DNA of 64,000 nt from Macrobrachium rosenbergii (lineage: Eukaryota > Arthropoda > Malacostraca > Decapoda > Palaemonidae), in the NCBI RefSeq assembly GCF_040412425.1, contig NC_089763.1, positions 48,817,280 through 48,881,279 on the forward strand. Direction: 5' to 3'. Position 1 is the first letter of the stretch. Every line of letters begins with the position of its first letter. Below are positions 1 through 10,549 of this stretch, one piece after another. The position numbers and the translations under genes are program-made. The notes beneath the pieces were generated by a model. It searched no databases. It saw only the letters and a list, made by a program, of their open reading frames with translations, and was not told the origin of the DNA.

Positions 1-108
1 TCCGATCGCCACAGACTGAAATAACTTTGTCGCCAAAGAGAGGTTCAAAATGGAGACGCCCCAGTCGTGGTTATCAATGCACTGCGACCAGGCGATTGAC
101 GGCCCTCT

Positions 109-560
109 GACCTACAGGACGCGTATTTTCATGTCCCCATTCATCCTCAGGTCGAGAAAGTTTCTTGAGGTTTGTCCTGTAAAGAGAGTAAAATTGTTCA
201 GAGCTCTGCTCCCCGGACTGAGTACAGCTCCGATGGTGTTCATGTCCTGATGGAGGAACGCCGTCTGCGGCTTCATCTTGCCGGCATAAGGATATCGCTC
301 TATCTAGACGACTGGCTCATCCGAGCCTCATCGGAACAAAGGTGTCTGGAGGACTTGCTTTCAACTTTGAAACTGACAAAGTCCCTGGGACTTCTTGTAA
401 ATTTAGAGAAGTCTCATCTGATCCCTCCTCTCCTTTTCAGTCCATTCTTTATCTGGGGATCTGATGGATTCAGCTGGAGCCTGAGCCTTTCCATCCCAGG
501 AATGTGTTCAGCAGCACTGCTTCAAAAGTCTTGCCTCCTGGGAAAGAAACATGCTCGGTG
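109..560 (+). pseudogene. Reverse transcriptase remnant (DIRS-type)
   Basis: The frame at 109 gives DLQDAYFHVPIHP, the conserved RT segment with the first catalytic aspartate. It then hits a stop. The sequence continues in a second frame from about 172 (SRKF-type segment) and reaches YLDDWLIRASSEQ at 301, which holds the paired catalytic aspartates. The next segment, LTKSLGLLVNLEKSHLIP, matches the usual thumb-side region of DIRS RTs. At least one frameshift separates the first motif from the DD motif, so no functional enzyme can be made. RT would copy the element RNA into DNA. The next domain downstream is RNase H. Confidence 0.72.
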
Positions 561-774
561 AGGGAATGATGAGTCTGTTGGGGAACTACCATCACTGGAG
601 GAAGTTTGTTTCTGGGAGGTTGCATCTCAGACCCCTACAGTCTTCTGGCGACAACTGGAAGAACAAGGAGACTTAACGCAGTTCCCAGATCTCTCTGTCA
701 CACCATCTCTTCGCAGGCCGATCCTTTAAAGGCAGAAGGTCTCTCTCTATCTTCAGAGCCCTGACCTAGTGTTG

Positions 775-1015
775 TTTCTCCACGCATCCATAGCTGCCGG
801 GATGGGGAGCAACACTAGGGGGAGGAAGGTCAGGCACCTGGTAGGGAACAGGTGTCCAGCATAGAATCAAAAGAACTGAAAGCGATTTTCCTGGCTCTTC
901 AGTTCTTCTCAACATCAAGTTGCAGGTCGGGTGGATCAAGTCAACTCCGATAACACCACGGCCCTGGCGACTTCAAGAAACAGGAGGTACTCATTCAGTC
1001 CCTGTTCTGATCGCT
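775..1015 (+). pseudogene. RNase H remnant of the DIRS-like element
   Basis: Around 780-810 a broken version of the first RNase H motif can be read (HASIAAGMG, where a TDAS..GWG pattern would be expected). At 949-969 the motif DNTTALA follows; its aspartate belongs to the active site of retroelement RNase H. The two motifs are in different frames. The spacing between them, about 50 codons, suits the family. The enzyme would degrade the RNA strand of the RNA-DNA hybrid during reverse transcription. It is non-functional here because of frameshifts and stops. Confidence 0.6.
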
Positions 1016-1387
1016 AAGAGATCTGCTTGGGCACTCCATTCGCCGGGTGACGATTCTCACTGCTTTTGTAGCAGGGGTCGAGAATGCACGCCACCTTCTC
1101 AGTCGACAACATCAGCTTCTGCCAACAGAATGGACTCTGAACGCAGAAGTGCTTCAGACCTTTGAAGCTTTGGGGTCGTCCCCGGTGGACACTTCAAGAA
1201 CACCACAAGGCCCCTTTACTGCTCTGCTCTCGGGACCCGGGAGCTCGAAAAGTAACAGATGCCTTTCTCTGGGACTGGGAAAGGTCTAGATCTGTACGCT
1301 CTTCCATTCAAGATTCTGGGAAGTCGTCAGAAAGTTCAGCCCTGTAAGGGACGAGAATGACTTGACCCGCCCTTTTGGCCTTCTGTT

Positions 1388-2580
1388 ATGAATGGTTCCT
1401 TAGAGGTCATGTCTCTCGTGGTGATTCTCCAAGAACGCCTTGAGAACAGATCTTCCTCAAACAACCCCACTCCCGGAGAGGGTACCACAAAACCCTTCCC
1501 GCCTGAGTCTAACTCGCATACAGACTATCGAGAAGCTGCTCAGAGCGAGAGGTTTTCAGACCAGTGGCTAAGGCGATCGCTAACGCGCAGGAGAGTTCTT
1601 CCCAGCGCAGTGTACCAGTCCAGTGATCATTTTCAGAAGTGGTGTAAATTTCATGGAATTCTCCACCACGACTCCTTCTTTCCTAGATAGTTGGACTTCC
1701 TTTATATCTGGAGAAGGATTTGAACCTGGCAGTCCCTACCATCAAAGGCTAGAAGTATGCTATGACGGCCTCAGGCATAGAGGCCTGAACTTATCGGACA
1801 ATAAAGACCTTCATGATCTTCTCTTAGGTCTTTGAGATGCCCAAGGTAGCCTCCCTGCCACTTTCGGGAAACTTAGATGTGGTTCTAAAGTTCCTGGATG
1901 TCGAAGAGGTTTGAACTCTTTAAATTTGCTTCCTTCCTTGGTTATATCAACTAAGAAAGCTATTTTCCAACTGCTCCAAGGACGGCGAAGAGAGCAGTGG
2001 AACTCTGCCGCTCAGCAAGATTATGTGCCTTGTATGTTACCCTAATGCGTCTGTTCTCTGAGCCCCAATTTTCTTGCTAAGAATGAGAACCCGTCTTCCC
2101 CTTGGCCCAGGTCCTTCGAAATTAAGGGTCTGACGAACATCACTGGACAAGAACCTGAGAGAACCCTGTGTCCTGTCAGGGCTCTAAAATTTTATTTGCA
2201 GAGTGACCAGGATTGTAGAGGTCCTTCTAGGCACCTTGGTGCTCCGTTAAGAGGCCTGATATACTTCTCTCAAAAATGCTCAAGTGTTCTTTTCGATGAA
2301 GCACCATCATAGACGCCCATTCCAGTGTTGTAGACGAAGATTTGAGAACTTTCAAGGTTAAGGCTCACGAAGTGAGAGCCATTGCTACCTCAGTGGCCTC
2401 CAGAAAAAACCAGTCTCAATGACATTCTGGTGCCACTTTTTGGCGAAGCACCCGGTCTTTTGCTTCTCATTATCTCACAGAAGTGAAGACGTCTCGTATG
2501 AGAAAATGCTGTGCGCTGGGACCTTACGCCTGCAGAATAATGCATCTTTGGGAACAGAAAGCCACCTCATCCTCCTTTAG
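1388..2580 (+). pseudogene. Tyrosine recombinase remnant of the DIRS-like element
   Basis: Frame 1388-1690 contains SAVYQSSDHFQKWCKFHG, which resembles the N-terminal core-binding helix of DIRS tyrosine recombinases. Near 2350-2395 KVKAHEVRAIATSVAS supplies the H-x-x-R catalytic signature. The tail around 2500-2560 (RKCCALGPYACRIMHLWEQK) is where the nucleophilic tyrosine region would fall. The domain is split over several frames with stops, so it is inactive. In intact elements this enzyme inserts a circular DNA intermediate. 1690-2340 holds further decayed recombinase sequence without a clean frame. Confidence 0.62.
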
Positions 2581-2963
2581 TTTTGTTTTGCAGTGTTTAA
2601 ATATTTCTTGCTGATTTTTATGGTCGCTGGGTCTCCACCAGGTGGTCGCCCCAGTCCTTAGTTTACAGCACCTTTTGACGCAGAATCCAGGCCACAGGGT
2701 TGTTAGTTTGTCGCCACCTCAAAGCAAGGTCATATGGTCTAGCTCGCTATTGTGGTCTCGCCCGTTGACAGACTATCTAGATTCCACCAGCTTTAGGTCT
2801 CACCCCGCTGGAGTTTTCGCAAAGCAGAAGCAGGCTTGGGGGTGACAGTAATCACGAAGTCAGCACAAGCAATACAGGTATGTGAAAACTACAAGGGTCA
2901 ATCGCCTGCTAAGGTTTTGTTTCAAACTTATTCTTCTTGTTCTTCCCACTCTCCAATGGTGGG

Positions 2964-3290
2964 ATTCAGCTATATATATATCTGTCAAAAAGTGCATGAA
3001 CAAATGATATTTTCTTATGATAAAATAAAGTTTGTCTACTTACCTGCAGATAGCATAATCATAGTACCCGCCCTCCTCAGGAGACAGTAGATCTAGTTTC
3101 TAGAAAATCTGAACAGCAATGGAATGGTTCTAATGCCCGCCTCCCAGCGGTGGGAATGGGCATAACCACTCCGGCCCATCTATGCAGCCGTAAGTTTTTG
3201 AATTTGCCGGTCCTTTCGAGAATACAGCTATATATATATCTGCCAGGTAAGTATGAACAAACTTTATTTTATCATAAAAATATCATTTTG
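2964..3290. repeat. Foldback terminal region of the DIRS-like element (inverted and direct repeats)
   Basis: Bases 3002-3047 and 3245-3290 are inverted repeats of each other: one arm carries gataaaataaagtttg, the other its complement caaactttattttatc. The motif gctatatatatatctg also occurs directly repeated at about 2971 and 3227. The inner part holds a short hairpin (cctcccagcggtgggaa). DIRS elements have inverted terminal repeats plus an internal complementary region, which would explain the mix of inverted and direct copies. A separate MITE inserted here is the alternative. Confidence 0.55.
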
Positions 3291-3552
3291 TTGTTGTCTT
3301 CAGCTTTTGGTGGACCTTCTTACGTGACTTTTGGCCTTACTGGTGAATTCCTGATAAGTTTAGATTTTGTTTACATGTCTTAACTTATCAGAAGAGTCAT
3401 GGTCATTGTATATCATACCTTTCCATGTTCTGCAGTATGGGTAATAGCTACCTAGACATTAGTAACTGATGAAGAGAACTATTATTGTGTATCACTGCTC
3501 TTTTCCTGTCATTTATATTCTATCTGTTGCCTTACCTCTCTTCCAACATGGC
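3291..3552. other. No recognised feature
   Basis: AT-rich sequence between the DIRS-like end and the first SINE-like copy. Nothing with a clear gene or repeat structure was seen. Confidence 0.4.
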
Positions 3553-3845
3553 CCCTGTAAGGGGATAGTGCTGTCGCATTACTTAAGGTTTTATGCAGCC
3601 TCCCTTCGGCCCTTAGCTGCAACCCCTTTCGTTCCTTTTACTGTGCCTACGTTCATATTTTCTCTCGTCCATCTTACTTTCCATCCTTTCCTAACAACTG
3701 ACTCATAATGCAACTGCACAATTTTCCTCCTGTTACACCATTCAAACCAGTTTACTGCCAATTTATGTTTCAGTGCAGAGTGGCCTCATAGGTCCCAGCG
3801 CTTGGCCTTTGGCCTAAATTCTGTATTTTATTTTATTCTATTCTT
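3553..3845 (+). mobile_element. SINE-like dispersed repeat, family A, copy 1
   Basis: Shares its whole length with five other places in the window. Landmarks in order are gggatagtg, gcattacttaaggtt, a 'gcagcctcccttcggccc' block, ccatcttactttccatcc, ttttcctcctgttacacc, and the end block cataggtcccagcgcttggc followed by ttggcctaaatt and a degenerate ttcta/ttcca tail. Length near 290 bases, no open frame. I recognise the end block as common in decapod genomes. No clear tRNA-type A/B boxes, so the origin of the head is unresolved. Confidence 0.65.
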
Positions 3846-4645
3846 TCAAAAGGGCTGTCCACCACCTGTGCCTTTTACCTGCTTCAGTTCTTGCCTCATT
3901 TAAGGAAGAACTCTTCTGGCCAGTCCCATGAAAAGGGAGGAATTTGGCTGGTTGATGGCCAGTGTACAGTGAAGCTTTATCATTTGTGAGGATTATTTTG
4001 AAAAGTCTTAGTGCTGATTTTTTAATTTTACAAATGCTTATTTATAGACCTGCGTAATCATATCCTTTGTAAACGGAAAATTTAAGTGTGAATCAATGCT
4101 AGTGTTTTTAATGAGTGTGGACAAAGCATGAAATGCTCTGGCTGTTATGATTAGTCTAATACTGTATAACTGTAGGTACTAGTGGTTCAAGCATCATTAT
4201 TGTTGAGTAGTTCCTCCCTGAAGTTTTGTCTGGTCAAGGAGTTTATCTGTGTTCTCAAGATCCAAAGCACAGGATGGTGTAATTCCTTCTTGTATGTAGG
4301 TCTCTCTTCTTTAGTTACTTACAAGAAAGACAGCGTCTGTTGTTGATGTCTCCTCCATAACACAAGCTGGCCAAGAATCTTTTCCGATACACTTTCATAC
4401 CATGCTCTTGCAATGTTATTTCTCTATATCTGTCTCTTTCTCCTCTTAGTTTACCAAACGTAATGTCAGCATGCAAATGTTGAAGCATTATTCTTATAGT
4501 TTGTTGATATCTTTGTAGATAGAAGTTTGACAGTATCTTGTAATGAATTTTATTTTCATGTTTCATTTTGAAAAAGAAAGTTTCAGAGTATGTATTGAGA
4601 CCACAGATGTCCATTGTACACTAACATATGTTCTTTGCTTTCCAG
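3846..4645. other. No gene recognised
   Basis: AT-rich non-repetitive sequence. Short minus-strand open frames at 4315-4769 have no recognisable motif. Confidence 0.4.
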
Positions 4646-4710
4646 ATAGATTTAAGAAAAAGGAATCGTCAACACGAACAGAAGGCACCCCGTCATTGAA
4701 ACTCGTTTGA
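4646..4710 (+). CDS. Possible terminal coding exon (alternative last exon 1)
   Basis: A strong 3' splice site (ttctttgctttccag, AG at 4644-4645) is followed by two bases and then an open frame RFKKKESSTRTEGTPSLKLV ending at TGA 4708-4710. The short peptide is basic and serine/threonine-rich, with no recognised domain. A variant polyadenylation signal ATTAAA lies at 4846-4851. The upstream exon would have to lie to the left, possibly beyond the window. It shares its splice phase with the candidate at 8654, which suggests alternative ends of one transcript. A chance splice-like site is the main alternative. Confidence 0.32.
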
Positions 4711-6218
4711 AATTTCGAGAACATGAAACTGTTGGTGTGAACAGAATGCAGCCCCTCACTGAAACTCATCAGAAAATCAGAGGAATATAAGCAATTTTTT
4801 TTTTATTTTCTCAAGAGGTGGCCAGTTTGATCAGAAGGGGTATTAATTAAATTGCTGTGCCTGGATATTATGGCTGCAGAATTAATCCATTATTGTTCAT
4901 ATTTTCTTTTGGACTGGTGGCATTTAATACAAGGTCTAATATGTTACTGGTTACAGTGTTAAAGAAGTGGCTCAGCTTTCACTAGAATTAAAATCTGAAA
5001 ATGTCAGTTTATTAGCTGTACTGTATTAAGTTTTTGCCTCTTATTGTTAAGTGTATTTGCTTGTCATGTGATAAGTTGTATTTCATATATTTTTATTGGA
5101 TTTGGGTATAGTGTGTATGGTTTTGGTATGCTTCCTTTTGATGGATAAATATAATTATTTGTGTGTTCTGCAATACTGTATTGCTAAGACTCGCATTTAA
5201 CTTGACATAAGCTGAAACTGTGTAATTATCTGCTTGTGCTACACTGACAACTTGGGGTCATACTTATAACCATACTTATAACTTCACAGAATCTCCATAA
5301 TGTTTCGTTAACTGATTATTTGACTTGAGGATGGGGTAGAAAGAATGGTAAGAAGTTCTGCTTTGCCTGTTAGAGTAGCAAACTTAAGAATAAGGACTAA
5401 GATTCTGTATATAAGGCTGGTAAGTCTAGCACTAGAAACAACAGGGAGAGACACATGTATCTTGCAGTAATTGTGTCGATTACAGCATAAAACATTTTAT
5501 TTTTGCTAATGCCTTAATGTCAGTGGGACCAGACTGGTGGAACTAGCTAGACGATGGTCAGCGACAGGTGAAACTCTGCTTTATATCTTACCTGTCTGTT
5601 ACACACACCTGCAAACTCTTTCCTACATGTTGGTATGCTGTGATAGTGCTATTCTAATAAGAGTATCGGTTATTTATCTGGTGGGATATCTCTCAGTTTG
5701 CATTTTTATTGTGAGGTTTAATCCACTGATATCAAAATGCAGTGAGCTTTCAGTAGTATACAGCTGAATCATGGTGGGAGTGGATACTGCATATGAGTGA
5801 GGAAGACAAATATGTTGATATAATTCATGTGGAGTATTTTTCTTGTTTCCACTGTAACGAGATCTTTGTCGTGGTCATCTAGTACCATATGCTTCTCGAT
5901 ACCCCTGTTCCATTTCCCTTTTAGTCCTTTTCTACCTTGTGCCAATTTAATTGGATAGTGGTGATTAACATCAAACACCATTCCTAGGTTAGACCTCACA
6001 GCATGTTTGTTATGCATTGTCTATCGCGGCAAGGTACTGCATTACACATTTTTTACTTGAGATTTTGCTACTGTGTTTTGTGTGTTTTGCATGGTGTTCA
6101 TTTGGCTCTTGGAGGTTACAAGTCAAGCTAGAAGGTCATGGCCTCCTACTTTCAGGCGTTAATCTGTTACTTTTGTTTTTTTCCCTATATCTTAGGGCAC
6201 TTGCACCCTTCTGTTTAC
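4711..6218. other. No gene recognised; possible 3' untranslated sequence at the left
   Basis: AT-rich. A minus-strand open frame at 5769-6017 looks moderately protein-like but lacks a splice phase compatible with the neighbouring exon candidate at 6219-6383. No repeat family was recognised. Confidence 0.35.
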
Positions 6219-6383
6219 CTCTTCTCCTTTTACTTTAAAGAGTCTTTCTTTTGCAGTTTGTAGTAGGTCTAACCTTTCTTCATCTGTTGTCTCTGGTCTT
6301 GAGAACATATCTAACTGGAGACCCCAGAACGGACTTGCAAAGTTTAAGGCCTTTAAGACACACTTTTGTCTCATTTCATCCAT
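6219..6383 (-). CDS. Possible first coding exon, unrecognised protein
   Basis: On the minus strand an ATG at 6381-6383 has purine at -3 and G at +4. It opens 55 codons (start MDEMRQKCVLKALNFASPF; later ETTDEERLDLLQTAKERLF) with mixed, non-repetitive composition. The frame ends at a plausible donor, GAAGAG followed by GTAAAC, at 6218 downward. No phase-compatible downstream exon was found with confidence: an acceptor near 6040 would give only eight more residues. No family is recognised. It may be a chance frame. Confidence 0.25.
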
Positions 6384-6619
6384 TTCTTGATTCTTTAGAT
6401 TTATTCATTGGTCATATTGATTTTATTTAAAAGAAGTGTAACCCATCCTTTTTCATAGATCCATATGTTGGAGGTTCAGAACATGTCATCGTATATCAGG
6501 AATCAGAAACTTAAGACATTTAAACCTTCTAAAAGTTATTTTCTTTATAGCATCTGTTTTTGCATTCGTTCTAGTAATTCGTGTTATTTTGACCTGTTTC
6601 CTTGTTTGGAATATCTCCA

Positions 6620-6883
6620 GAGGGGGATAGTGCACCTCATGTGGTGCACTGTAGGCATTACTTAAGGTTCCTTGCAGTGTCCCTTTGATCCCTAACTGCA
6701 TCCCCTTTTATTTTTATTTTTTTTTTTACTATACCTCTGTTCATATTCTCTTTCTTCCATCTTACTTTCCACCCGCGTCTAACAGTTGTTTCATAATGCA
6801 ACTGTGAGGTTTTCCTCCTGTTACACCTCATAGGTCCCAGTGCTAGGCCTTTGGCCTAAATTTTGTATTCTGTTCTATTCTTG
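6620..6883 (+). mobile_element. SINE-like dispersed repeat, family A, copy 2
   Basis: Same landmarks as the copy at 3553, in the same order. A poly-T expansion sits near 6710-6728, and the segment between gttacacc and cataggtccc is deleted. Ends in tgtattctgttctattct. Plus orientation. Confidence 0.65.
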
Positions 6884-7335
6884 TTGGTAACATTTCTCCC
6901 TCATATAAGGATGCTTCATTGATATTGCTTTGCTGGAGGCTGTGTTGAAGTCTATTCAGTTGACACTGTGGCCATAAAGAAATCCTCGTACAAGAAGCCT
7001 GGGGTCAAGATGCAACCTAGACTTAACTAGAAATAGGGAGGAAAAGGAAGATGATTCAATAGAGAGAGACAGTCTCCTCTATTGCCTGGTGACTAGAAAG
7101 GTTATCTTGGTCCCCACTAAGTCTCCATCTGGAAAGGAACAAGGATCACTACCAAAATTGAAAGAGGTGATTGCAGGACTTGTTTCCCTTCATATCCTTT
7201 GTTCTTGGTGCTCTATGAAGGATATTTACCATGTTCCATTCACTGCATACCCTCTCCGGTCAGAATAATCTTGGATGGCTCTCCATAGTTTATCATTGGA
7301 GTAGTGAGGTACTATTCAGTATGGGTTTCCACAGA
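6884..7335. other. No gene recognised
   Basis: Mixed-composition sequence between two SINE-like copies. No splice-bounded frame or repeat was identified. Confidence 0.35.
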
Positions 7336-7640
7336 ATATGCCCAGCTCATGCTCACCTCACGTGTGCTCTGCAGGCATTACTAAGGTTCTTTGCAGCATC
7401 CTTTTGGCCCTTAGCTGAAACCCCATTCATTTATTTCACTGTAGCCATTCATCTCGTTCTTCCATCTAACTTTCCACCCTCTCCTAATGTGTTTCACATT
7501 GCAAACTGAGAGGTTTTCCTCATGTGTTACACCTTCCAAAACTTTTTAATCTCAATATTCCTTTCAGCACTGAATGATCTCATAGGTCCCAGCACTTGAT
7601 CTTTGGCCTAACTTTTATGTTCCATTCCATTCCTGATTGT
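7336..7640 (+). mobile_element. SINE-like dispersed repeat, family A, copy 3
   Basis: Full-length copy: gcattactaaggttctttgcagcatcc near the start, then ccatctaactttccaccc, gttttcctcatgtgttacacc, the end block cataggtcccagcacttg, and a ttccattccattcc tail. Plus orientation. The cleanest tail of the six copies. Confidence 0.65.
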
Positions 7641-7844
7641 CCTGGTGTTTGAGGAGTATTTGTACCATCCTCAGGCCTTTGCACAGTTGTGTTGGCGAGG
7701 GTGATAATCCTTAGTTCACTGAAGAAGGCCATCAATAGACGAAATCAAGGACTTCCCACTAGTTGGTGGAGACCACAACCACCATTAACCATTATCTTTT
7801 CGTAGCTTAAATTTGTTTAGTCTGCTGAGTGTTCAGGTATAAGT

Positions 7845-8090
7845 GAAAATAAGAGGCTTGTCTCAGAAAACCAAAAGATTAATCTACAAGGTAAATTGAT
7901 ATACAGTATATCCGTACAAGTTTTGTAAGATTGCCTTTGGTAGAATGATTTATAAAAATTGGAAGGGGAAAATAAGAGGTTTGTCTAGTAAAACAAAACA
8001 AGATTAATTTACAAGGTAAATTGGGATTTGTAAGTTTTGTGAGTCGCCTTTTGGTAAATTAATTCATATAAACTGGAATGGCAAAATTGG
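7845..8090. repeat. Direct duplication, about 123-base unit, two copies
   Basis: The block starting gaaaataagaggcttgtct at 7845 recurs as gaaaataagaggtttgtct at 7968. Both continue through a shared aagattaat..acaaggtaaattg stretch and a gttttgtaag/gttttgtgag stretch. The copies differ by substitutions and small indels. Confidence 0.6.
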
Positions 8091-8653
8091 CACAGTATAT
8101 ATACAGTATACAGTACTACAATTACTTTTGTTCATATTTGTAATTGTTTTTCTTGAATGTGTAAAGGGACGATTTAAGTATGCTAAGTAACAGTGGTCTA
8201 AGGTATGCAAACTAGTAGCAATTGACGCACACCTAGCACTTGACGCTTAAATAAGAGTTGTTGAATTTGAAACTCCTCTGGTTATTTTAGGTATGTTACC
8301 ACCTTAAGATATCCACCATGAAAAATTAGTCAGTATATCAAGGTTGATTAATTCTCTGCAGTCATGAAATTTTTGATAAAGGAGTCCATTATGGAAAAAA
8401 AAGTGTCGGATGTCACAAAGTCATTTTGAGTGTGAAGAATTTTTTTTTTTTAATAAACATTTTGTCTGTATTTATTTAAACCCATATTAATTTTTTTCAT
8501 CACTGTAAAGCACACTAAACAAACCTGTCATTTTTGTATTGCTAATTTAGACAGAGGGGCCCATCTGGTTCAAGAATAAAAATGTAATTAGACAGCAGGA
8601 AGGTTTTTTTTTATAATTATAAACAACTGTTATTGATCTACTTTTAAGGGCAG
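8091..8653. other. No gene recognised; putative intron sequence
   Basis: AT-rich with homopolymer runs. Lies directly before the candidate acceptor at 8652. Confidence 0.3.
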
Positions 8654-8721
8654 ACGGACCTCGCAAGAAATCAAAGGTGTTCCAGAAGTTCAAGAGGGGC
8701 TGTCCCTCAATGTCGAACTGA
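8654..8721 (+). CDS. Possible terminal coding exon (alternative last exon 2)
   Basis: An acceptor candidate (ctacttttaagggcag, AG at 8652-8653) is followed by two bases and then the frame GPRKKSKVFQKFKRGCPSMS plus one residue, ending at TGA 8719-8721. The peptide is strongly basic, and its codons mostly end in G or C, unlike the AT-rich surroundings. A canonical AATAAA lies at 9096-9101, a plausible 3' UTR distance. The phase (two leading bases) equals that of the exon candidate at 4646. The polypyrimidine tract is weak, and an alternative acceptor four bases earlier would change the frame. Confidence 0.35.
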
Positions 8722-9095
8722 CTCCCATTCCTTTATCCCTACTTTGACATCTTTTGTCAATCTTTGCTGCACGTTTTTATTCTTTGTTGCTCATTGTCAG
8801 CTGCAATTTTATCATGTCAAAGTGCTTTGTTGTCTACCTGTCATTTTTTCTTCAGTATACAATATGTTTCCTCTTCCCTCATTAGAATTGCGCTTTCATT
8901 TTGTGTTCTATTGAGTTTAAGGAAGTTTCTCCTTGTGCAGCTAATGTAACCCATATTTACATTGTAAAAACAATCTTTATGTCATACTGTACAACAGATG
9001 GTTTTCACATAGTTGGGGTTTGCCATTTTTGTTCTGCATCGTCCTTTAGGAGGCAGATCTGTTGTATCTAGAAGGTGGTGGTTTCTTCTGGGCTA

Positions 9096-9101
9096 AATAA
9101 A
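9096..9101 (+). promoter_or_regulatory. AATAAA polyadenylation signal candidate
   Basis: Canonical hexamer about 375 bases after the stop of the exon candidate at 8654. Supports a transcript ending near 9.12 kb, but such hexamers are common in AT-rich DNA. Confidence 0.3.
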
Positions 9102-9149
9102 GTCAGTAGGATGCCTGTCCCAGTCACCTCCGTAAGACTAAGAACTAGT

Positions 9150-9235
9150 TGGAAAAACTTACAACCAATTACCTTGTGGGTTTGTTCCATGCGAATAGTG
9201 TTCATCTGCATAATAATTGATAATAATATTGATGA
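9150..9235 (+). mobile_element. 3' tail of a TAA-tailed non-LTR element, copy 1
   Basis: The run ccttgtgggtttgttccatg, then cgaatag..gttcat, followed by degenerate aataat repeats, matches tails at 37265 and 59175 that end in long AAT tracts. TAA-repeat tails are known for I-clade LINEs. Only the tail is present. Confidence 0.5.
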
Positions 9236-9424
9236 ACCTTTGTACTTGTCCCCTGTAAACTTCATAGTCATTTGTCTGTCTCATAAACTTTTATTCCTTA
9301 TGTTTGAGATCTGCAAGCCTTGGTCTTTTGTGTCTAAAGTATGGTTAACCAAGAAATTGTGGTAGCCCAGTGGTATTACCTGGACTTACAATATGACCTC
9401 ACCATACCTGTGATCCAGGAATGG

Positions 9425-9640
9425 TACTGTGCCTCCTTTCATATTCTTTTTCATCCATCTTACTTTCCATCCTCCTAAAAGATTGTTCCATAGTGTAACT
9501 GCGAGATTTTCCTCCTGCTACACTGTTAAAGCCGTTTTGCAGAGTTTCCCTTTCAGGTCTGAATGCCCTCATATGTCCAAGCGTTTAGCCTTTGACCTAA
9601 ATTTTATATTCCATTCCAGACCTGCGTTAGGGCACATAGG
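9425..9640 (+). mobile_element. SINE-like dispersed repeat, family A, copy 4 (5'-truncated)
   Basis: Begins inside the family at tactgtgcctcctttcat, then ccatcttactttccatcc, ttttcctcctgctacac, the altered end block catatgtccaagcg, and tttatattccattcca. Plus orientation. Confidence 0.6.
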
Positions 9641-10088
9641 CCTACCTAGTTCCCTCGGTGGCTCAAAAGGCATCTTACTTACGTTGGTGGTATTGTAGTC
9701 TAGATCTTGTTAAATTGGTCAACAAATCAAGCATCAGAAATTGATGACTTGAAGATTTTGATTGATACAGGAAAATGTATCTTATTCGGTCTTCCAAGTC
9801 CATTTAAAATGAAAAGACGTAATTGGAAACGTATTTTTACTACTGAGTAAGAAGCTGATGACAAGTTTTGAATGGGCAAGGAATCGTTTTTGAACCTTGA
9901 TAAGTGTGTGTTTTGCTGTCTAATTACCATATTATTCTTGAATACAGAATTTGGTCTCTCCATCAAAATAAATAATGAATGCCTTTGTGGAATAACAGGT
10001 TTTGTGTATGAAAAAATGTTCACTTTTCCCCCTTGTTTTAAAGTATCTCGCAGCTTTCATTATTATGTTTATTTTTTAATTTTCCATG
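9641..10088. other. No gene recognised
   Basis: Opposite-strand open frames here overlap each other and show no motif. Taken as chance. Confidence 0.35.
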
Positions 10089-10096
10089 CCCCCCCC

Positions 10097-10177
<81 letters not shown>
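10089..10177. repeat. C run then (CT)n microsatellite
   Basis: A run of C at 10089-10097 is followed after att by about 38 uninterrupted CT units (10101-10177). Confidence 0.95.
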
Positions 10178-10180
<3 letters not shown>

Positions 10181-10549
10181 CCGTAAGACTATGAAGATAA
10201 AATACTAGGTTCACTATGCAGATAAAATATTAGGTTCAAAGGCTATAGATACTTTATAATTTAGTCACATGAAATTTAAATAGGGTACGTATATAAGGGT
10301 AAATTGAAATGGAAAGCAAAATACATTTGTGTATTCAGACAATAAAGAAAGAGGCCTATTTGCATTAAGAAATATTAAGGCCAAAACGATAGCTGGTTGA
10401 CCCGTTGAGGGTAGACTGACCTAAATTAGATGGCCGTGGCAGTTGAAGCGTATGAAAGAAAATGGCGCTAGTTCTACAGTAACTAGGCAAGGCAAAACGT
10501 ATAGAACTTCGACCCCAATAGAAACCTGAAGCTTGTATAAACGACGTAT

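Larger units (their letters stand above)
1..3290 (+). mobile_element. Degenerate DIRS-like (tyrosine-recombinase) retrotransposon, 5'-truncated by the window edge
   Basis: The order reverse transcriptase, RNase H, tyrosine recombinase and then a foldback terminal region is that of DIRS-group retrotransposons. These integrate with a tyrosine recombinase rather than a DDE integrase and have inverted terminal repeats. Visible motifs are DLQDAYFHVPIHP (from 109), YLDDWL (from 301), DNTTALA (949) and AHEVRAIATSVA (about 2363). The reading frame shifts repeatedly and stops occur in every domain, so the copy is dead. Its left part lies outside the window. A Ngaro or other YR-element assignment is possible; the YLDDWL form of the RT motif favours DIRS. 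Confidence 0.72.

Noticed and set aside
5769..6017. Minus-strand frame as the second exon after 6219-6383
   Set aside because: The available acceptors enter it in the wrong phase for the GTAAAC donor of the neighbouring candidate, and no domain is recognisable.
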